DNA of 64,000 bases from Dichetophora obliterata (GCA_963920525.1 OY986435.1:295673817-295737816); one strand, 5' to 3'. Positions 1 to 13,608 are shown, numbered from the stretch's first letter. Numbers and translations are program-made. Notes: a model not told the origin generated them from the sequence alone.

Positions 1-954
1 ATGATGCATGCCTTTAATGTATTTTAAAAGCGTGTGCCGTAGAACCGTGAGGTGCTTGCGGCGATGTCTAATGCGCGATGCCTGCAATGTGTTTTGCCCT
101 ATTAAGTCGGTCGCGCTTTTACAGCTGAAGTAGAAACTACAAGTTGTTATGAAACAGTTCATAATTCGACCTCAAGATTTGATCGTGCTTTGTATCGTAA
201 ATATTGTCCAATCTCGTAAGAAGGGTTTGCACGCACGATCAAAGCGCGACATGCTGAAAAAGTTGAGAAATTTTCTACTCGATCGTGCGTGTGACATTAG
301 CCGATAGCGCAGGGTTGTGTTTTTATTGAGTTAGCTAAATTTATGAGCATTGTTGATTTGCTGTAGTAACAACGTGTTTGCCTGGGATTTGTTATATTAT
401 CAAAATAGTTTATATTGAATGTGATTTTATTTTGACGTTTTTACAAGATAAATCATTCATAACATCAGTAGCTGCTTATGTTATGGTTGCTGCTTTGTTT
501 GAAGCGAATTGTTTTCAGTAGCTGCTTGTGTTGTTGTTGATGCTGTTGTTGTTTATATGTATGTAAATTTGTACGTATATAAATAGATATCAGTTGCTTT
601 CGTTTTTTTGCGTTTGTTATTGTTTTTGTTAATCGTCAGCAATGTAAAACAACAAATAATATAGATGTTTATTATATAAATAATATAACTACTATGCTGG
701 TTATATATGCTAAAACATTTATTTATTAAACATAATAAGTTGTAATTATTTTCTTATTATATAGCTGATATCATGCAGCTGATAGTTCACTGATATAGAA
801 AATAAAATACAAATTTATGCTTTTTCCGATTAGTTTCTTTATTATGGCTGTGATGTTTTAATCTACAAGTTCACAAAATCTAAGTCCATGTATTGTTAAT
901 GTTAATAATGTTAAAATATGAATAGCTAAAATGAATAAATAGATACAGCCATAT
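1..954. other. No gene recognised; left edge
   Basis: The first 340 bases are richer in GC than their surroundings and contain GATCGTGC and its reverse complement GCACGATC around 180-300, which may be the remains of an inverted-repeat element. From 340 to 954 the DNA is AT-rich with TGTTGT runs. No open frame with recognisable protein similarity was seen on either strand. Confidence 0.5.
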
Positions 955-2215
955 GTAGGGGAAGAGTGGCATGAAAATATATAAAAATAATTCAATACTA
1001 AAACAAAAATACATGGTTTAAAAGCTAAAAAACATTTTTGGACAAAATAATGAATTATTTCATCTCTTCGAAAAAAAACCCACAAAAAAAATTAAAACAA
1101 AATAAATGGTGTGAAAAAATTAAAAGCATTTTATGCAAAATTTTTTTTTAGCTATTTCAGATGCCATTGTTGCTTTAAGAAAAAAAAGGCCTATTGTATT
1201 GTTATATCAAAATAAAATAATTCAATTATTAATGTAATTCATAAGTCAAGGTATGGAAGCCAGGTTTTGAAAGAGCCACTACGAATTACACGGTAGTTTT
1301 CGAACGAATAATATATTAACTGTAATTTTTAAATAGATGCACTAGCCAGATGTCACCCACAAACATTTGACAGTTCAGCGATAATATACGGCGTTGGTGC
1401 ATCGGATTTAGAATTTCGGGATCATAAAGTAAGTTTTTGAGTGCATTTTATATATTTTTTTACGTCAATACCTATAAAATTAACAATCAAATCATTAAAC
1501 TATAATGTTATGCATAATATAGGCCTAACAATAGCATATTTATTTTGTCATGAAAGAGCTATTTTTGCATTGTAATTCCATACCTTGACTTATGAATTAC
1601 ATTAATAATTGAATTATTTTATTTTGATATAACAATACAATAGGCCTTTTTTTTCTTAAAGCAACAATGGCATATGAAATAGCTAAAAAAAAAAATTTTG
1701 CATAAAATGCTTTTAATTTTTTCACACCATTTATTTTTGTTTTTAATTTTTTTTGTGGGTTTTTTTTCGAAGAGATGAAATAATTCATTATTTTGTCCAA
1801 AAATGTTTTTTAGCTTTTAAACCATGTATTTTTGTTTTTAGTATTGAATTATTTTTTATATAATATATTTTTTGAAAAAAAAAAAGTTTATAATAATGCT
1901 TATAATAAATATAAACAAATGTTTAGAATATATCTTTGTTGAACACATTTGATGTCTTGTAATAAAAACGTGGCTCTTTCATAACTTTGGTTGGCTCTTT
2001 CAATGCCTATGTGTTATGAAGGAGCCGAATTTAATATTTCTTATAAATAAATAGAAGTCCAAGAATATTGTTGATTTTTGAAAAAGCTTCATGATACTGC
2101 GTGCATAATGGAATAAACACGTTCTTTTGATATAAGTCTCATTATTTTCCTATATCCTTTTATCATTTTTTCACCACTTTTAAAAACTGGCTCTTTCATG
2201 CCACTCTTCCCCTAC
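955..2215. mobile_element. Long inverted-repeat DNA element (fold-back type)
   Basis: The two ends are inverted copies: GTAGGGGAAGAGTGGCATGA at 955 and its reverse complement ending at 2215. Inside, about 270 bases (roughly 985-1257) are repeated in inverted orientation at roughly 1577-1851, separated by a spacer of about 320 bases. The right arm carries about 340 extra bases before the terminal repeat, so the element is asymmetric. The word GGCTCTTTCA recurs at about 1972, 1992 and 2189, and inverted near 1268. Open frames in the arms are mirror images of each other and show no protein family. No clear target duplication was seen. This looks like a non-autonomous DNA transposon with an internally duplicated arm. 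Confidence 0.7.
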
Positions 2216-2265
2216 GTAAATAAGTACGCCAGGGCAGCCAAGCTCGATTCTAATTTATTTATTTG

Positions 2266-4041
2266 CTAGCTGATATACCCGGTGTTACTCGAGAGTCAAT
2301 TATATAAACATTTTAATATTCACTTTTCGATTAAATGTTTTTGTAAATTTTGGAATGTTGTAAAAACGTGTTGAATTTAAGTTTGAGGCCACTATAAAAA
2401 TATTAGTTAAAAAATTTACCAAGCTTTTTTAACGAAGAAATAATTTTATCACTGTTTTTTCACAATCAAAAACTGTTTTTTAGTTCTAAACTGAATTTAC
2501 TTGTTACTGGTAAGCATGTTACTTGCACTTCGCTAATGAAAATCATATTTATAAAAATCTTCCTAAAATTTTTTGGTAGTTTTTACAGTTGGAAAATAAC
2601 ATTCCTCTAAATTAAAAATTAATATAAACTGAGTCTGATAGTTGATGCAATTTCTTAAATCTTCTGAATTCCTATTTTATACGAAAAAGTGTATAGTCGT
2701 TTTTTAATGTAAATTGTAATGCAAAAAGGTGTAAGTTAAGAAAGCAGTCGCTTTTTAATTTTTATTATAGTATATACAGCAACCTGTAACAATATTATCG
2801 ACGTTAACAGTTGATCGACATAAATCAGCTGAAAAATCTGCAAGAACAGTGCTAGAAGTGCCATTATGTTATTTGCTGCAAGTTTACACTGTGTGCGAAA
2901 AGAACTAAATTGAGTAACAGTTACCGACTTTTCTAAAATATTGGAATCGTGTCGGTAACGCAGTACTTATTTCTAATTCATAATATTTTCGAGCATACTT
3001 TTCAGCATACTTTCGGTTAGTACGCAATTGAACCGAAAAATTTGTTCAATGCAGCCAAGCTTACAACCATGATTGGAGTGTTAAAATGTCAAAATTTCGC
3101 TCTTTTATATGTCGGTACATTAAATTGGCGTGGAAATTTGACTTTCAACAATATTGTTCAAATAACATATTAAACATGAAAAAATTAACTTTTACAGCAC
3201 TCTTATTCAAAGTCAATTTTTCGATGTTATAGTGATATATATAGAACATTTAAAGTACCATTGATAAAAAACTGAGTGACAACGGTGAAACAATAGCGAT
3301 AAAATTGACAATCACAACAAAACAAATTTAACTGGAGGGGGCGGGGGGTGGGGAGCCAAAAAGTAAGTAGATAAGGAAGATTTTATATAAACCAAAATGT
3401 TTATAATTCTTAACTGGAAGAATTTTTGCAAATAAATGCAATGTCATATGAAAGGTAGCCAGATGTGCAATTTTTAATTGATTTCATTTTTACAACAACA
3501 ACAATTTTTGAATAAAAAGTCAATATTTTGGACCTTTTTGCCATAATCATAAAAGATATATACACTGACTTAACGGTACAGTTAAACCTATTTTTGTGGA
3601 GTGATTTTATTGAACTTTTGAACAAAAAAAATTTGAATGAAATATTTTAATGGACAGCGGAGATATTTGCATCGAAAGACCAAACTTTGATTTTCATGTC
3701 GTTTTTTTTCTCATTCTAAGGCAACGATGTTTTATGAAAAAGTCGTTGTACTGAAAATTTCTCCAATTTTAAAGATATGTGAGTGTTTTTGATGTCAAAA
3801 TAACAAAAACTTTTTAAAATTAAATACACAAAAATCTCCGATAGTAAAAAGTTTTATAATAACAAAATTACCGTTAGTTGAAAAATTTTAGAGGGGGCGT
3901 GGCAAAAACTAAGTAAGTAACATTTTAAGTTGGGATAAACTTAATATGTGTAATTAGTTTGAGCGAAATCCGTTGAGCCGTTTAGATTTGTATAAAGGCC
4001 AAACAAACAAACAAACAGAAAATGAGTTTTATTACTATAGA
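2266..4041 (-). mobile_element. Helitron-like element, non-autonomous
   Basis: Read on the minus strand, the element starts A|TCTATAGTAATAAAACTC at 4041 and ends ...CGGGTATATCAGCTAG at 2266. This is the TC...CTAG signature of rolling-circle transposons; the base after CTAG is C instead of the expected T. Just inside the start is a GTTTGTTTGTTTG run and a GGGGGCGTGGC box, both also found near other Helitron-like starts in this window. No Rep/helicase coding is visible, so it depended on an autonomous partner. Stretches around 3410-3540 recur at 47168-47280 and 58653-58720. Confidence 0.6.
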
Positions 4042-5044
4042 TTTATTTATTTCGCAAATCAGAGACAAGAACTCTTACAGATTACTTAAACAGATATGAA
4101 ACAATAAACAGATTGCTAGTTGTAAAAAATTTTAAATTTATATGCATCCTTAAAACCAGGAAGAAATAGGAATAAATGAAAGCTTCGCGGAAACTTATAC
4201 CGAATTATTTGAATACTAACATCAATATCTTGGAGCAAGTATTTATGTAAACTTTCTAAAATGATTTATTGCTCTATAAAACCTGTTTTTCTCCAAATAA
4301 GAGTTAGGAGTCAGTTATAACTCGTGTTGCCAGATGTACAAATAGTTAACATGTTCTTGCCAGTTTTAAAGTTAGAAAGATTTCCTGTTTGAAAAAATAC
4401 AATATTTTTTTATTGTATCGATTTTGAAGGGAAAAAGTATAAGATTTATGCAAAAAAGTATTTAATTTATCAAAAAACGTAGTTGTTTTTGAACCAGTAA
4501 CGCATTTGCATAAAACAAATACGTAAATATTTAAAATTAATTTAAATACATTTTTTTATTTAAATTATGCAAGCGTTTTATTTAATTTTTTTTAATTTAT
4601 ATAAACTTCGTTTGAAAGTGAAAGGCGAGATCAGAAAAACAAACTTAACTTAAATTCAAATACTCAACAACAACTTGTTGTGGAGAAAATTTAATTTGGA
4701 TTTATGCACTGGCGAGAATAGTTTCAATACTCCTTATTTCTCTCAGTGTAGTTTTATAAATAAAACCCAGAAAAGAAATGGTTTGTTTCCAAAACACCTT
4801 CCCACCTTGTGTTGGATTTGGAAATGATGAAAAAATTTGGTCAAAATATATTTTCAGCAAAATCTACTATGATCTAAAAGCATTTATAAATATTTTATAA
4901 TATTACATTTTTTATTTATGTGAAACAATATTTACACGGAAAGAAAAAATCAACCATTCTATGCTTGAATCAAGCAAATAGGTTATCAGTTTGCACACAA
5001 GCATAAATTTCTCAGTTCAAGCATTAGGGTTATTCACGATGTGG

Positions 5045-7785
5045 TGTATTTGTGATAAATGTTTGCAAAATTTTAATTGTTGCTTGAATCGTTTTTTTGC
5101 TAGTGTGTCTAATTTGGCAATTGACTATGATCATTTTGTTATATGTGGAGATTTCAATATAAACATTTTATCAATAGATAATCTTGTTAGGCAATTTTTC
5201 GACAAACTTGTTGAGGTTGGACTTTATACAGTAAATACAAGCATACCTACACGTTACGCTACTAACGCTTCTCCAAGTTTATTGGATCTTTTTGTTGTCT
5301 CTGTTTAAAAAAATGATGCTTCTAATGTGTTGCTTTTTGACCAACTTTCTTTTATTTCTGACCACGATCTTATTTTTTGTTTTTTAAGTATAAATCTCAC
5401 ACCAAATGAAACTGAAGGAACTTTTTGTTTTCGTGACTATAAATCTGTCGATTATGCATCTTTGTTTAATGATCTATCTGCAATAAATTGGTCTGATTGT
5501 TGGTTTTTTAGTTCTGTTAATGAAAAATTAAATGTCTTCGTTACTAAAATTTGTGCATTGTTTGACTTACATGTTCCATTAATTTCTCGTCGTGTTTCAG
5601 ATAAATGTTGTCCTTGGTTTACAAATAATGTTAAGTTGGCTCTAAAAAAACGTAATAAAATGTACAATCGTTGGAGAAGAAACCCCTCAATAGCAAATTG
5701 GGAACAACACAAAAGAGCTAGGAATGCAGCTAACTTGTCTGTTATATAAACAAAACGTAAGTTTTTCATGTTTAAACTAGATTCTGGACAACCATCCAAA
5801 AAGCTTTGGAAAAACTTAAGACTTGCTAGGGTATGTAATAATGCTAGGGTATGTATGTTAAGACGGACGAGTGTCAGGTAGACCCTAATATTCTTGATAA
5901 GTATTTTGTTACAAGCACATCATTTACACAAATAGCATCTACTGTTAGTATAGGATTTAATATTTCTGTAAGTCCATCTAATTTTGAGTTCGTTGCTGTG
6001 GATGAGTATGAGGTTGCTCGGTGTGTAAATAAGATTAAATCAAATGCCGTCGATGAGGATGGTATATCAATAAAATTTATTAAAATCATTTTGCCGTGCA
6101 TATGAAGTCCTTTGACGCACATATTTAATCACTGTTTCACAAGTTCTTGTTTTCCTGAGGCTTGGAAAGCAGCGACAATCCTTCCAATAGCGAAAAAATG
6201 TAATGGTCATGAACCAGCTGATTTTCGCCCAGTAAGTCTCTTATCATCGTTGTCTAAAGTGTTGGAGTCTATAATGGCCGTGCAAATCTTGGAACACATA
6301 AAAAATATAATCTTATGTCCCCACTTCAGTCAGGCTTTCGATCAGGCCACAGCTGCTCTACAGCTATTGTTAAAATCTTGGATGACATTTGACAGCCATA
6401 TGATCTAGGGCACATAAGCTTGCTGTGCCTGTTAGACTTTTCCAAAGCTTTTGATTCAGTTGATCATGCAATTTTATGTCGGAAACTAGAGTTAGAATTT
6501 GGTTTTTCTGTTTCGGCGGTCCGTCTGTTATATAGTTATTTAGTCAGAAGGTCTCAAAGAGTCAGGGTGGGAAATTGTTTGTCCGTTTTCAGAAATATAA
6601 CCTGTGGGGTAACTCAAGGCTCGGTACTTGGTCCGCTTTTATTTACGATGTTCATTAATGATATCTTCAGAATATGCAATCATGTTACCATATGCGGATG
6701 ATCTTCAGTTGTACCTGTCCAGACCTATTGGTCACGTTGATGATTTATGTATGAAGTAAACGAAGACTTGTGCAAAATAACAAATTGGGCTAAAGCTAAC
6801 AATCTTGTCCTTAATCCACTTAAATCATTTGTTTTGCCGGTTTTTAAATCTAGTTACTCCTTCCTTAATATACCGGGAATTTTCTTAGATGGTATCGAGC
6901 TCAAATTTGTTGATAAGGTTAAAAATCTCGGTTTTTAAATTAACTCCTCACTCTCGTGCGAAGATCATGTAAATTCCGTTGTTAGCCAGGTTTATTATGT
7001 ACTGCGAAACCTTATCATTTGTGCCTGTAGAGACTAGAAAAAAGTTAGTAATTCAGCTGATTGTGAAAATTATCTCCTACTCAGATATAGTGTATAGTAA
7101 AGTTGATTCCCGATCCAAGCTTAAGTTACAACTTATGTTTAATAATGCTGTAAGGTACATTTTTGGTCTTAGAAAGTTTGACCGCATTAGTCACTTGAGT
7201 AACAAAGTACTCGGTTGCAACATCTTCAACTATTTAGATGCTAGAAACTGCATCTTTTTACACAACCTGATCTGCACTCGCACTCCTGATTACTTATTTG
7301 AAAAGCTACAATTTTGTAGGTCAACTAGAAATCTGAATCTTTTAATCCCTACTTAAAAATTTTTAAACTCTAACAGACTCTTTTACGTGAACGCTATCAG
7401 ATTGTGGAATTCACTGCCTTTAAGTATAAAAAGTATTACAACTAAGCGCAGCTTTAAGCATGTAATTTTCCAACATTTCTCTTAAGTATCTCTCTTTCAC
7501 TAATTCTATGCAATTGTTTTTAAAAAAACCTTACTTTAATTAAAACTACTTAATCTTTATTTGTTGTTATACTTGATTTAGTCGATTTTTCGATTTTTGT
7601 TTTGAATTAATAATTATTTTGATTAGATCTTTTAGTTAAATGATATAAATTGTATTAAGTTAAATTTTTAATTATTTTTTTTTGTTGTTTATCACTTGTT
7701 ATTTTGTTATGTATCTATATTCTTACTGCATTTTAAAGACTCTGTCTTATTTGTGAACCTTCTCTTTAAATAAATAAATAAAAAT
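5045..7785 (+). mobile_element. Jockey-clade non-LTR retrotransposon, 5'-truncated
   Basis: The element keeps the endonuclease and reverse transcriptase of ORF2 and ends in a TAAA-rich tail at about 7766-7785. ORF1 and the start of the endonuclease are missing, as expected for incomplete target-primed reverse transcription. The 5' boundary is approximate because it merges with the host TIR element. A second, shorter copy of the same family lies on the minus strand at 26527-27105. The protein has an FVICGDFNIN endonuclease motif and jockey-like RT motifs and carries no RNase H domain. Confidence 0.85.
5091..7485 (+). pseudogene. LINE ORF2 (endonuclease-reverse transcriptase), broken
   Basis: ORF2 makes the nick at the insertion site and copies the RNA into it. 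In order, the sequence shows the endonuclease core with CGDFNIN (about 5140-5165), SIPTRYA and a SDHDLIF motif (about 5355), a basic linker with CPWFTNN and RWRRNPS, then the RT: FRPVSLLSSLSKVLES (about 6220), FSKAFDSVDH (about 6440), TQGSVLGPLLF (about 6615) and the catalytic PYADDLQLY (about 6685-6715). The C-terminus runs to a stop at 7485. Frameshifts or stops fall near 5305, 5750, 5850, 6100, 6405, 6695, 6740, 6940 and 7356, so no functional protein is possible. Family assignment is firm at the level of the jockey superfamily. Confidence 0.88.
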
Positions 7786-8199
7786 TTACAAAACTTACAA
7801 CTTATTGTGAACGAACCCTTACTAAAGCCTTGTATTTTTGAAAATCAACTGATCTTTTATGTTCTTGTGCTTGGAATATTAATTTAAATCCTAATTTAAC
7901 TAAAGGAAATCGTACAAAAATTGAAACGAAACACTAAATTATATTAATTTTTATTAAATAAACTCACAGCGTTGTCAGTAGCTTCATGCTGAGCAGAAAT
8001 GCTTTTGGGATCAGCTGATATAATACACAACGAAATTTACAAAGAATACAATAGGGTTCCATTGTTGTATTTTTGCCACAGGGTTGAATTTTAAATACTG
8101 TACATTTTGTTTTTGTACTTTTACAAAATTTACTACAAATATCAAATTTATTAAAAATACAAAATACAAGGGCGAATACACCACATTGTGAATACCCCT

Positions 8200-10420
8200 A
8201 TTATTTTGCTAGAATTAAGCAAATTTAAAACACATGACATGAATGAATAGATCTGAATATGCTTGATCCAATTTTCAATTTCGTACAAAGAAAATGATTT
8301 GATTGATCCAAGTAATTAAATGTCTGACAATGGGAAAGTTTTGTTTGATATATAAGATTATTTTGCATCATATTGTTTTTTTTTTAATTCAACAACACTT
8401 GTATTATTTTAGAACTGTTATATTTAATTTTCTTTTTCATTTCACTTTCAGAGCGCTAATGCGCTTGCACGGCGTATCACTGAGACACGGCGTATACTGA
8501 TGAAGCCTGTAGCAGGACCAAAATTGCAATAAAATCAGCTAGTGATGTTTTCTTTTTATATTGAAAGCGTTGTTATTGTTATTGTTTCTTTGGAAAAATT
8601 CGTTAGAGCAATTAATTATTCTAACCTGACCTAAAAGCTCAATAAACGATTCTAAACTATCAAACAACTAGAATTGGTATTTAAAATCAAGTATGATTTA
8701 AACCATCAAACATTTAGAATTTGTATTTAAATCATATAAAATCAACATAATAAACAACAGGGCCATATAGAAAAACTTTAGTCTTTCATTAATTTTATAA
8801 AGTAATATTATAAATATCTTATTTTAAAAGATTTTCTGATATCTGGTGATAAATTCAAAAAGGCTTAGAAGCAAAAATTTAAATTTCTACATAAAAAATT
8901 TCTATATCTCTTAGTATTGAAAAGCATTGTAAATATGTTTCTATACAATTCAATTTGACTAAATTATATGAATGAGGGCTATATATATATTAAAAAGCAT
9001 TTGAAAAAATTTGGCGTTTGTTTTAAGTTTTCCATTTAAATTATTCTAATTTGCAAAATGAATTACATATCTTCAGATGAGAAGTGGGAAAGTGATTTTT
9101 CCACTCATAATTTTAAGGCTAAATGTTGAAAGTTTTAAGATTGAAAGTACTTGTTTAGTCTTACATGCTTGAATCAAGCAATTCTGAAATCATTCTATAC
9201 ATTCTTAAATCAAGCAAAATAATTGCTTAATGCTATAATATTTTTAATAACCAACGCTGCGCTTGTGTTAATTAAGAAAATATTTTTTTTATTTAAGTCT
9301 TGTGCCAGGATCTAGAATCAAGCATATTATTCTTGTTTCGACCAATCATTTATTTTGAGTAATTTTAGAAATAACTGCTCATCATAAAATTTGTTTTCTT
9401 CATTTTAGTTTTTAATGCTTGATTTGAGCAAACGAAAGTTTAGTTTTTCTTTAATAAATTAGTTAATTAGTCGTATTGCATTTAAAAGACTATTTCTTAC
9501 ATGTAAACATTAATTTCAATAAATAAAAAATAAAAATTAAAAAAAAATAGAAATTTAATATGTGAACTTTATTTCAAATTCAATGGTAAAGATTTGAGAA
9601 CATAACAATTTTAGAAATTCATTAGACTTTTTGTTACTGTCAGTTTTTTTTTGCAAAAAAACAAGTTTTCCCTGAAAATTACCGATTTTTTTAAACATAT
9701 GGCAACACTGGTTCCAACTATAAGCTGATTATATGATAAGCATTCTAATCTGATCAATAAAATCAAAGTATAATATAATTAATTCATGGGCGACAACGAA
9801 TCGTTAATAATTCTTAAATGCTTACTTAGAATGGAAATGTTAATATTAAACAACAACTTGAATAAATACATGAATTTTCACATATAATGTATGTACGGTT
9901 GGTTAAAGATGAAACACTGTATTTTTATTGTGCTGATGGATAAGAAATCATATAATTTAAGATTATCGTGCAATTTACGAACTCTAATCAGATTTAATTA
10001 CAGTTTTAAATTTTTGATTTATAATAGCTTGTGAGCTGAATTTAAAAATTCTTTTGCGTGCTGCCATTTTTTATACCAGTCTATGTACATAACAATTTTT
10101 TTTTTTATTTAAGCAATAATAAATGTGATGGATATTTGAATTATATGTAACAATAGGTCATTTCTAATCAAACTAATGCACCATTTCAGTGTTAATTAAA
10201 TTTTAAGTGTGCTTAAGTGTATATTGTTTAAGGTCATTATACTTGTATTTTTGAAGAACAACATTCAAGTTTGCAGATAGTGACCAGAAATTGAGCTGTG
10301 CTGAAAGTTCTCAATGATAAAGTCATATAGGCACCTCACAGTGCAACGAGCTGGACAAAAGTAGGCATGCAAAAAAAAGTCATAAACTTGTAAAAGTAAG
10401 TATGCTAATTGACAGCTAGG
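8200..10420. other. No gene; AT-rich DNA with TGCTTGAATCAAGCA words
   Basis: No coding similarity was recognised. Between about 9165 and 9435 the palindromic word TGCTTGAATCAAGCA and decayed versions occur several times; the same word appears at about 4970, on the other side of the TIR element. The remaining DNA is AT-rich without a readable frame. Confidence 0.45.
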
Positions 10421-10424
10421 AGCA

Positions 10425-10585
10425 AGAGCGTACGTAGGATTCGGTCTAGGGAGAGGCAAAGGCATAAAGGAGTCTATAATTCACATAAAAAAAATGTAAC
10501 CTGTATAATTATATTTTCTGAGATTTTTGGTACTTATTTTGTTATCATGATACGCTGGTTGACACATGTCCCAGATCAACGTTTC
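10425..10585 (+). repeat. Dispersed repeat, copy 1 of 3
   Basis: This stretch contains AGGCAAAGGCATAAAGGA and continues through a CTATATAAT-like and a GGTACTTATTTTGT motif to GGTTGACACA. The same series of words in the same order occurs at 25626-25850 and 35708-35890. The starts of the other copies (GGGCGTCCGCAGGATTTG) resemble the GC-rich termini of DNA transposons, but no superfamily could be assigned. Confidence 0.6.
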
Positions 10586-12095
10586 AATCCGGCACTGGTT
10601 GATTCCTTGGGTCAAGACAAGAAAAAATTGTATGACAGGGGGTCCATCTCCCCCTGTTTCGAGCTATAAGCGGAAGTATAGCAAAAAATGGCATTCATAG
10701 GTGTCATCAGTTTTAATGCAATAACTTAAAAAATATTTCAGATTGGAACCTCTTTGAAACGGTCTATAACAGATTTTTCATAAGAAAAACGATCTCACTG
10801 TCAGGAAATAACCCCAAAATATGCGTAATCGAATCAGAGTGAGAGTCCAGTTTGTTAAAAGTGGGCTGTCTCCCTAGATTCGGACTTCTATAAATAAAAC
10901 AGAAATGCAGCAAGTGAGAAGAGCGAAACCTGAACCTAACCCACATTGAGCTAAACTCTGGATCGGCCGCGTCCAGACTCTTCTCACACTGGTACGCTAC
11001 ATCCGTTCTTATAAAAATACTACAATACTACAGTCAATACTAAATATGGTCCGCTGGTTAGAAACCACTGTTATATTAACCCAATATTAGAACCACAAAA
11101 ACAATATGAAATGAGAGTTTAATTTAGGTAAAGATATTGTTTTTTTTTCTTCTTAATTTGACGTTTTGATTATAACTTTTTCACGCATGATTTTCATTGA
11201 ACATCGTGTGCAATTTGATAAAAATTGTGAACAATTACAATTAACATGTGTGACAAACGTAATAAATTTTGTATATTTGTGGGTTATTTATGGATGTAAG
11301 TCATCGGCGTGATTTTAAAAGCAAGTTTTTAACCGCTCTTATAATGGTAGTCGCTGGTACTAGCCAGAATTTATTTGTTAATCTTGCTGTACAACACTGA
11401 AAAAAGGAAAAGTTCAACCTTCACTTGCATTACCTTTTGCTGCGCCTATGATTTGGCATCATCATCCATATCACAAAAGAGATGATTGCTACTTTTGTGA
11501 AACAAATGTTTCAGGCCATAGTTTTAGAACACGTAAAAATATAAAGTACGCAAATGTTAAAACTGTAACAAAGCCAATATCCGTGAGTGACGACGTTCCT
11601 ACAACTAGTAAGTCTGCTTATAAAGCTGTAAAGTGTTTGGAACAAGAGGAAGCGGAAAAGTTCCTTCCATCCAAGTCGAAGTCGATGGAACGTAATTTTA
11701 TATCGAAATCAGATTTCGACGATTTCTTACGCGATTTTAAGTTGTCAAAACGACAATCTGAAGTTCTTGGGTCGCGATTAAAGCAGTGGAACCTGGCAGC
11801 AGAAGATTTTCTTATAACATCTGGTAGGAGAAGTGACCGTACTTTGTTAATGCAAGAATGTTTTGCAACTCATGATAATGATCTGGTGTGTTGCTTGGAT
11901 GTACCCAAAATATTTTCGGCATTGAATCACAGTTATAATGCTGATGATTGGCGACTTTTCATTGATGGTTCAACTAAAAGTATGTATCTACTTTATTAAA
12001 TTTATAATTTTCCACTTCTTTAATAATCTTATTTTAGGCCACGGACCGCCTTACTGCTATATAAGAATTTTCATGCTAATATAGGGTTTCGGACT

Positions 12096-12182
12096 ATCCT
12101 ACATGTAGGATGGATTTGACAGGTCTGACGGACATGTAGGATGTGCGAAAGCTCCTACTGCAGCCCGTCCTACATGTAGGAT
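12096..12182. repeat. Three copies of the palindrome CCTACATGTAGG
   Basis: ATCCTACATGTAGGAT at 12096-12111, ACATGTAGGAT at 12132-12142 and TCCTACATGTAGGAT at 12168-12182 lie within 87 bases. They are inside the first intron of the spliced pseudogene. Their function is unknown; spaced perfect palindromes could be protein-binding sites or the end of a small DNA element. Confidence 0.7.
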
Positions 12183-12779
12183 GAAATCAAAAAGTTTTAA
12201 AAGTCCGCTCTGATCTTGTTCTTCTCTGTGCGTCCTTGTTTGTAGATTTCCTTGGTAATTGTTGTTGGCGCAGTTAGCCGGAAATTTTTTGTAGGTGTTG
12301 TGAATTCTAATCGTGTAGCTACAGTTGGCATATGAAATTAGAACTATTTTTGTTAAGAGCTTATAACAATTTATTAATTTTTTTATATATTACTAAAACT
12401 ATTTCTTTTAAGCAAAAGTGTTACCATATCAAAAATACATATAATTAAAGTAATTTATTTAAATTATTTCATTATTGATTAATATAAAAAATTAAAGCTT
12501 ATTTATATCAATTTATATCATAACACTAACAGAATATACATGTTCACCATATCTATATTGCGTTGTGTATTAAAAATAGAATATTCTAAAATTAAGAAAT
12601 ATCTATAGCTTATAAATTATATATAATTCATATAAGAAATTTAGCTAAATAGTTTTAAAAAATAGAATGCTTAGGATAAGCAGACCTTAGTTATTCAATT
12701 ACTACTGAAAATATTAATTATTTTGCAGGTTTAATACGTAATTGTTACTATATAAATATACATAAATATTCTTTAAATT

Positions 12780-12900
12780 TCCTCAATGAGCTAAATTGTT
12801 CATATATATGAACTATATATATGCTAATATGTAAATATATACAAATATATATATATATAAATATATGTATGTAAATACATATACATATGTATTTCCGATA
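12780..12900. repeat. AT/ATAC low-complexity tract
   Basis: The tract is dominated by TATATA and ACATATAC words and lies in the intron of the spliced pseudogene. No gene signal is present. Confidence 0.7.
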
Positions 12901-13494
12901 CGGTAACACTTTTACTAAAAACAAATAGATTTACCAATATTATATATACTCTTTAATTCATATGTATAAACTGTTTTCTAAACTAGTTCGATGTCATATG
13001 CTGACTGTAGCTACAAATAAACATCCACAAAAAATTAAAGCTTACTGTACAACAATAACTACTTAGCAAATTTACAACAACAACGCAAAGAGAATTACAA
13101 GATCCCAGCGGTTGCGCAGCGTTAGAGGGGATGAACCGAATTGGCGGCGTAAAATATACTGCACTTTGCATGCTATATTTTCTGTTTGCCTGCTGTTTCG
13201 TTAATTTTTTTTATTTTTTTAACAGTTTTTTAAGTTTACAATATTACAAGTTTACGAAATATGTTGCAAGTACAAGCTCTCGAATTAAATATGTCGCAAA
13301 TTGATAAAATGCAAATAAAATAAAATATTTGCGCTAAAACACGACCGAAATGTTAAAATTTGTAATTGTCAAAATTTCATCGCCCATTTGACACAGCAAA
13401 AAAGACAAATTTATTTCAACACACACAAATTTTATTCAACTTGATATTTTTATCCTACCACGACTGATTGACACACAGCTATAGTTGACAACTC

Positions 13495-13608
13495 TGGGGC
13501 CGAATTACAGCATCCGTGATCGATCAAAATTACGAAGGGCACGACGAGACAAGTGCCTATCAATCTTGTACAATTTTGCTCGATCACGGATGCTGTAATT
13601 CGGCCCCT
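13495..13608. mobile_element. Short hairpin MITE (GGGGCCGAATTACAGC ends)
   Basis: The first 37 bases, beginning GGGGCCGAATTACAGCATCC at 13496, are repeated in inverted orientation ending at 13607 with one or two mismatches, so the 112-base unit folds into a hairpin with a short loop. The small frames called across it are mirror artefacts. No target duplication is clear. Confidence 0.7.

Larger units (their letters stand above)
5027..8198. mobile_element. TA-flanked TIR element (MITE) split by a LINE
   Basis: The left end reads TA|GGGTTATTCACGATGTGG and the right end is the reverse complement of GGGGTATTCACAATGTGG followed by TA, so a TA target duplication is preserved at 5025-5026 and 8199-8200. 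The TA dinucleotide is the target of the Tc1/mariner superfamily. Nearly all the interior is a jockey-type LINE inserted a few tens of bases from the left end. Two further copies with related ends lie at 38972-39391 and 40435-40749. Confidence 0.6.

Noticed and set aside
858..1800. Two minus-strand frames of 75 and 67 residues
   Set aside because: They lie in the two inverted arms of the 955-2215 element and mirror each other's DNA; no protein family.
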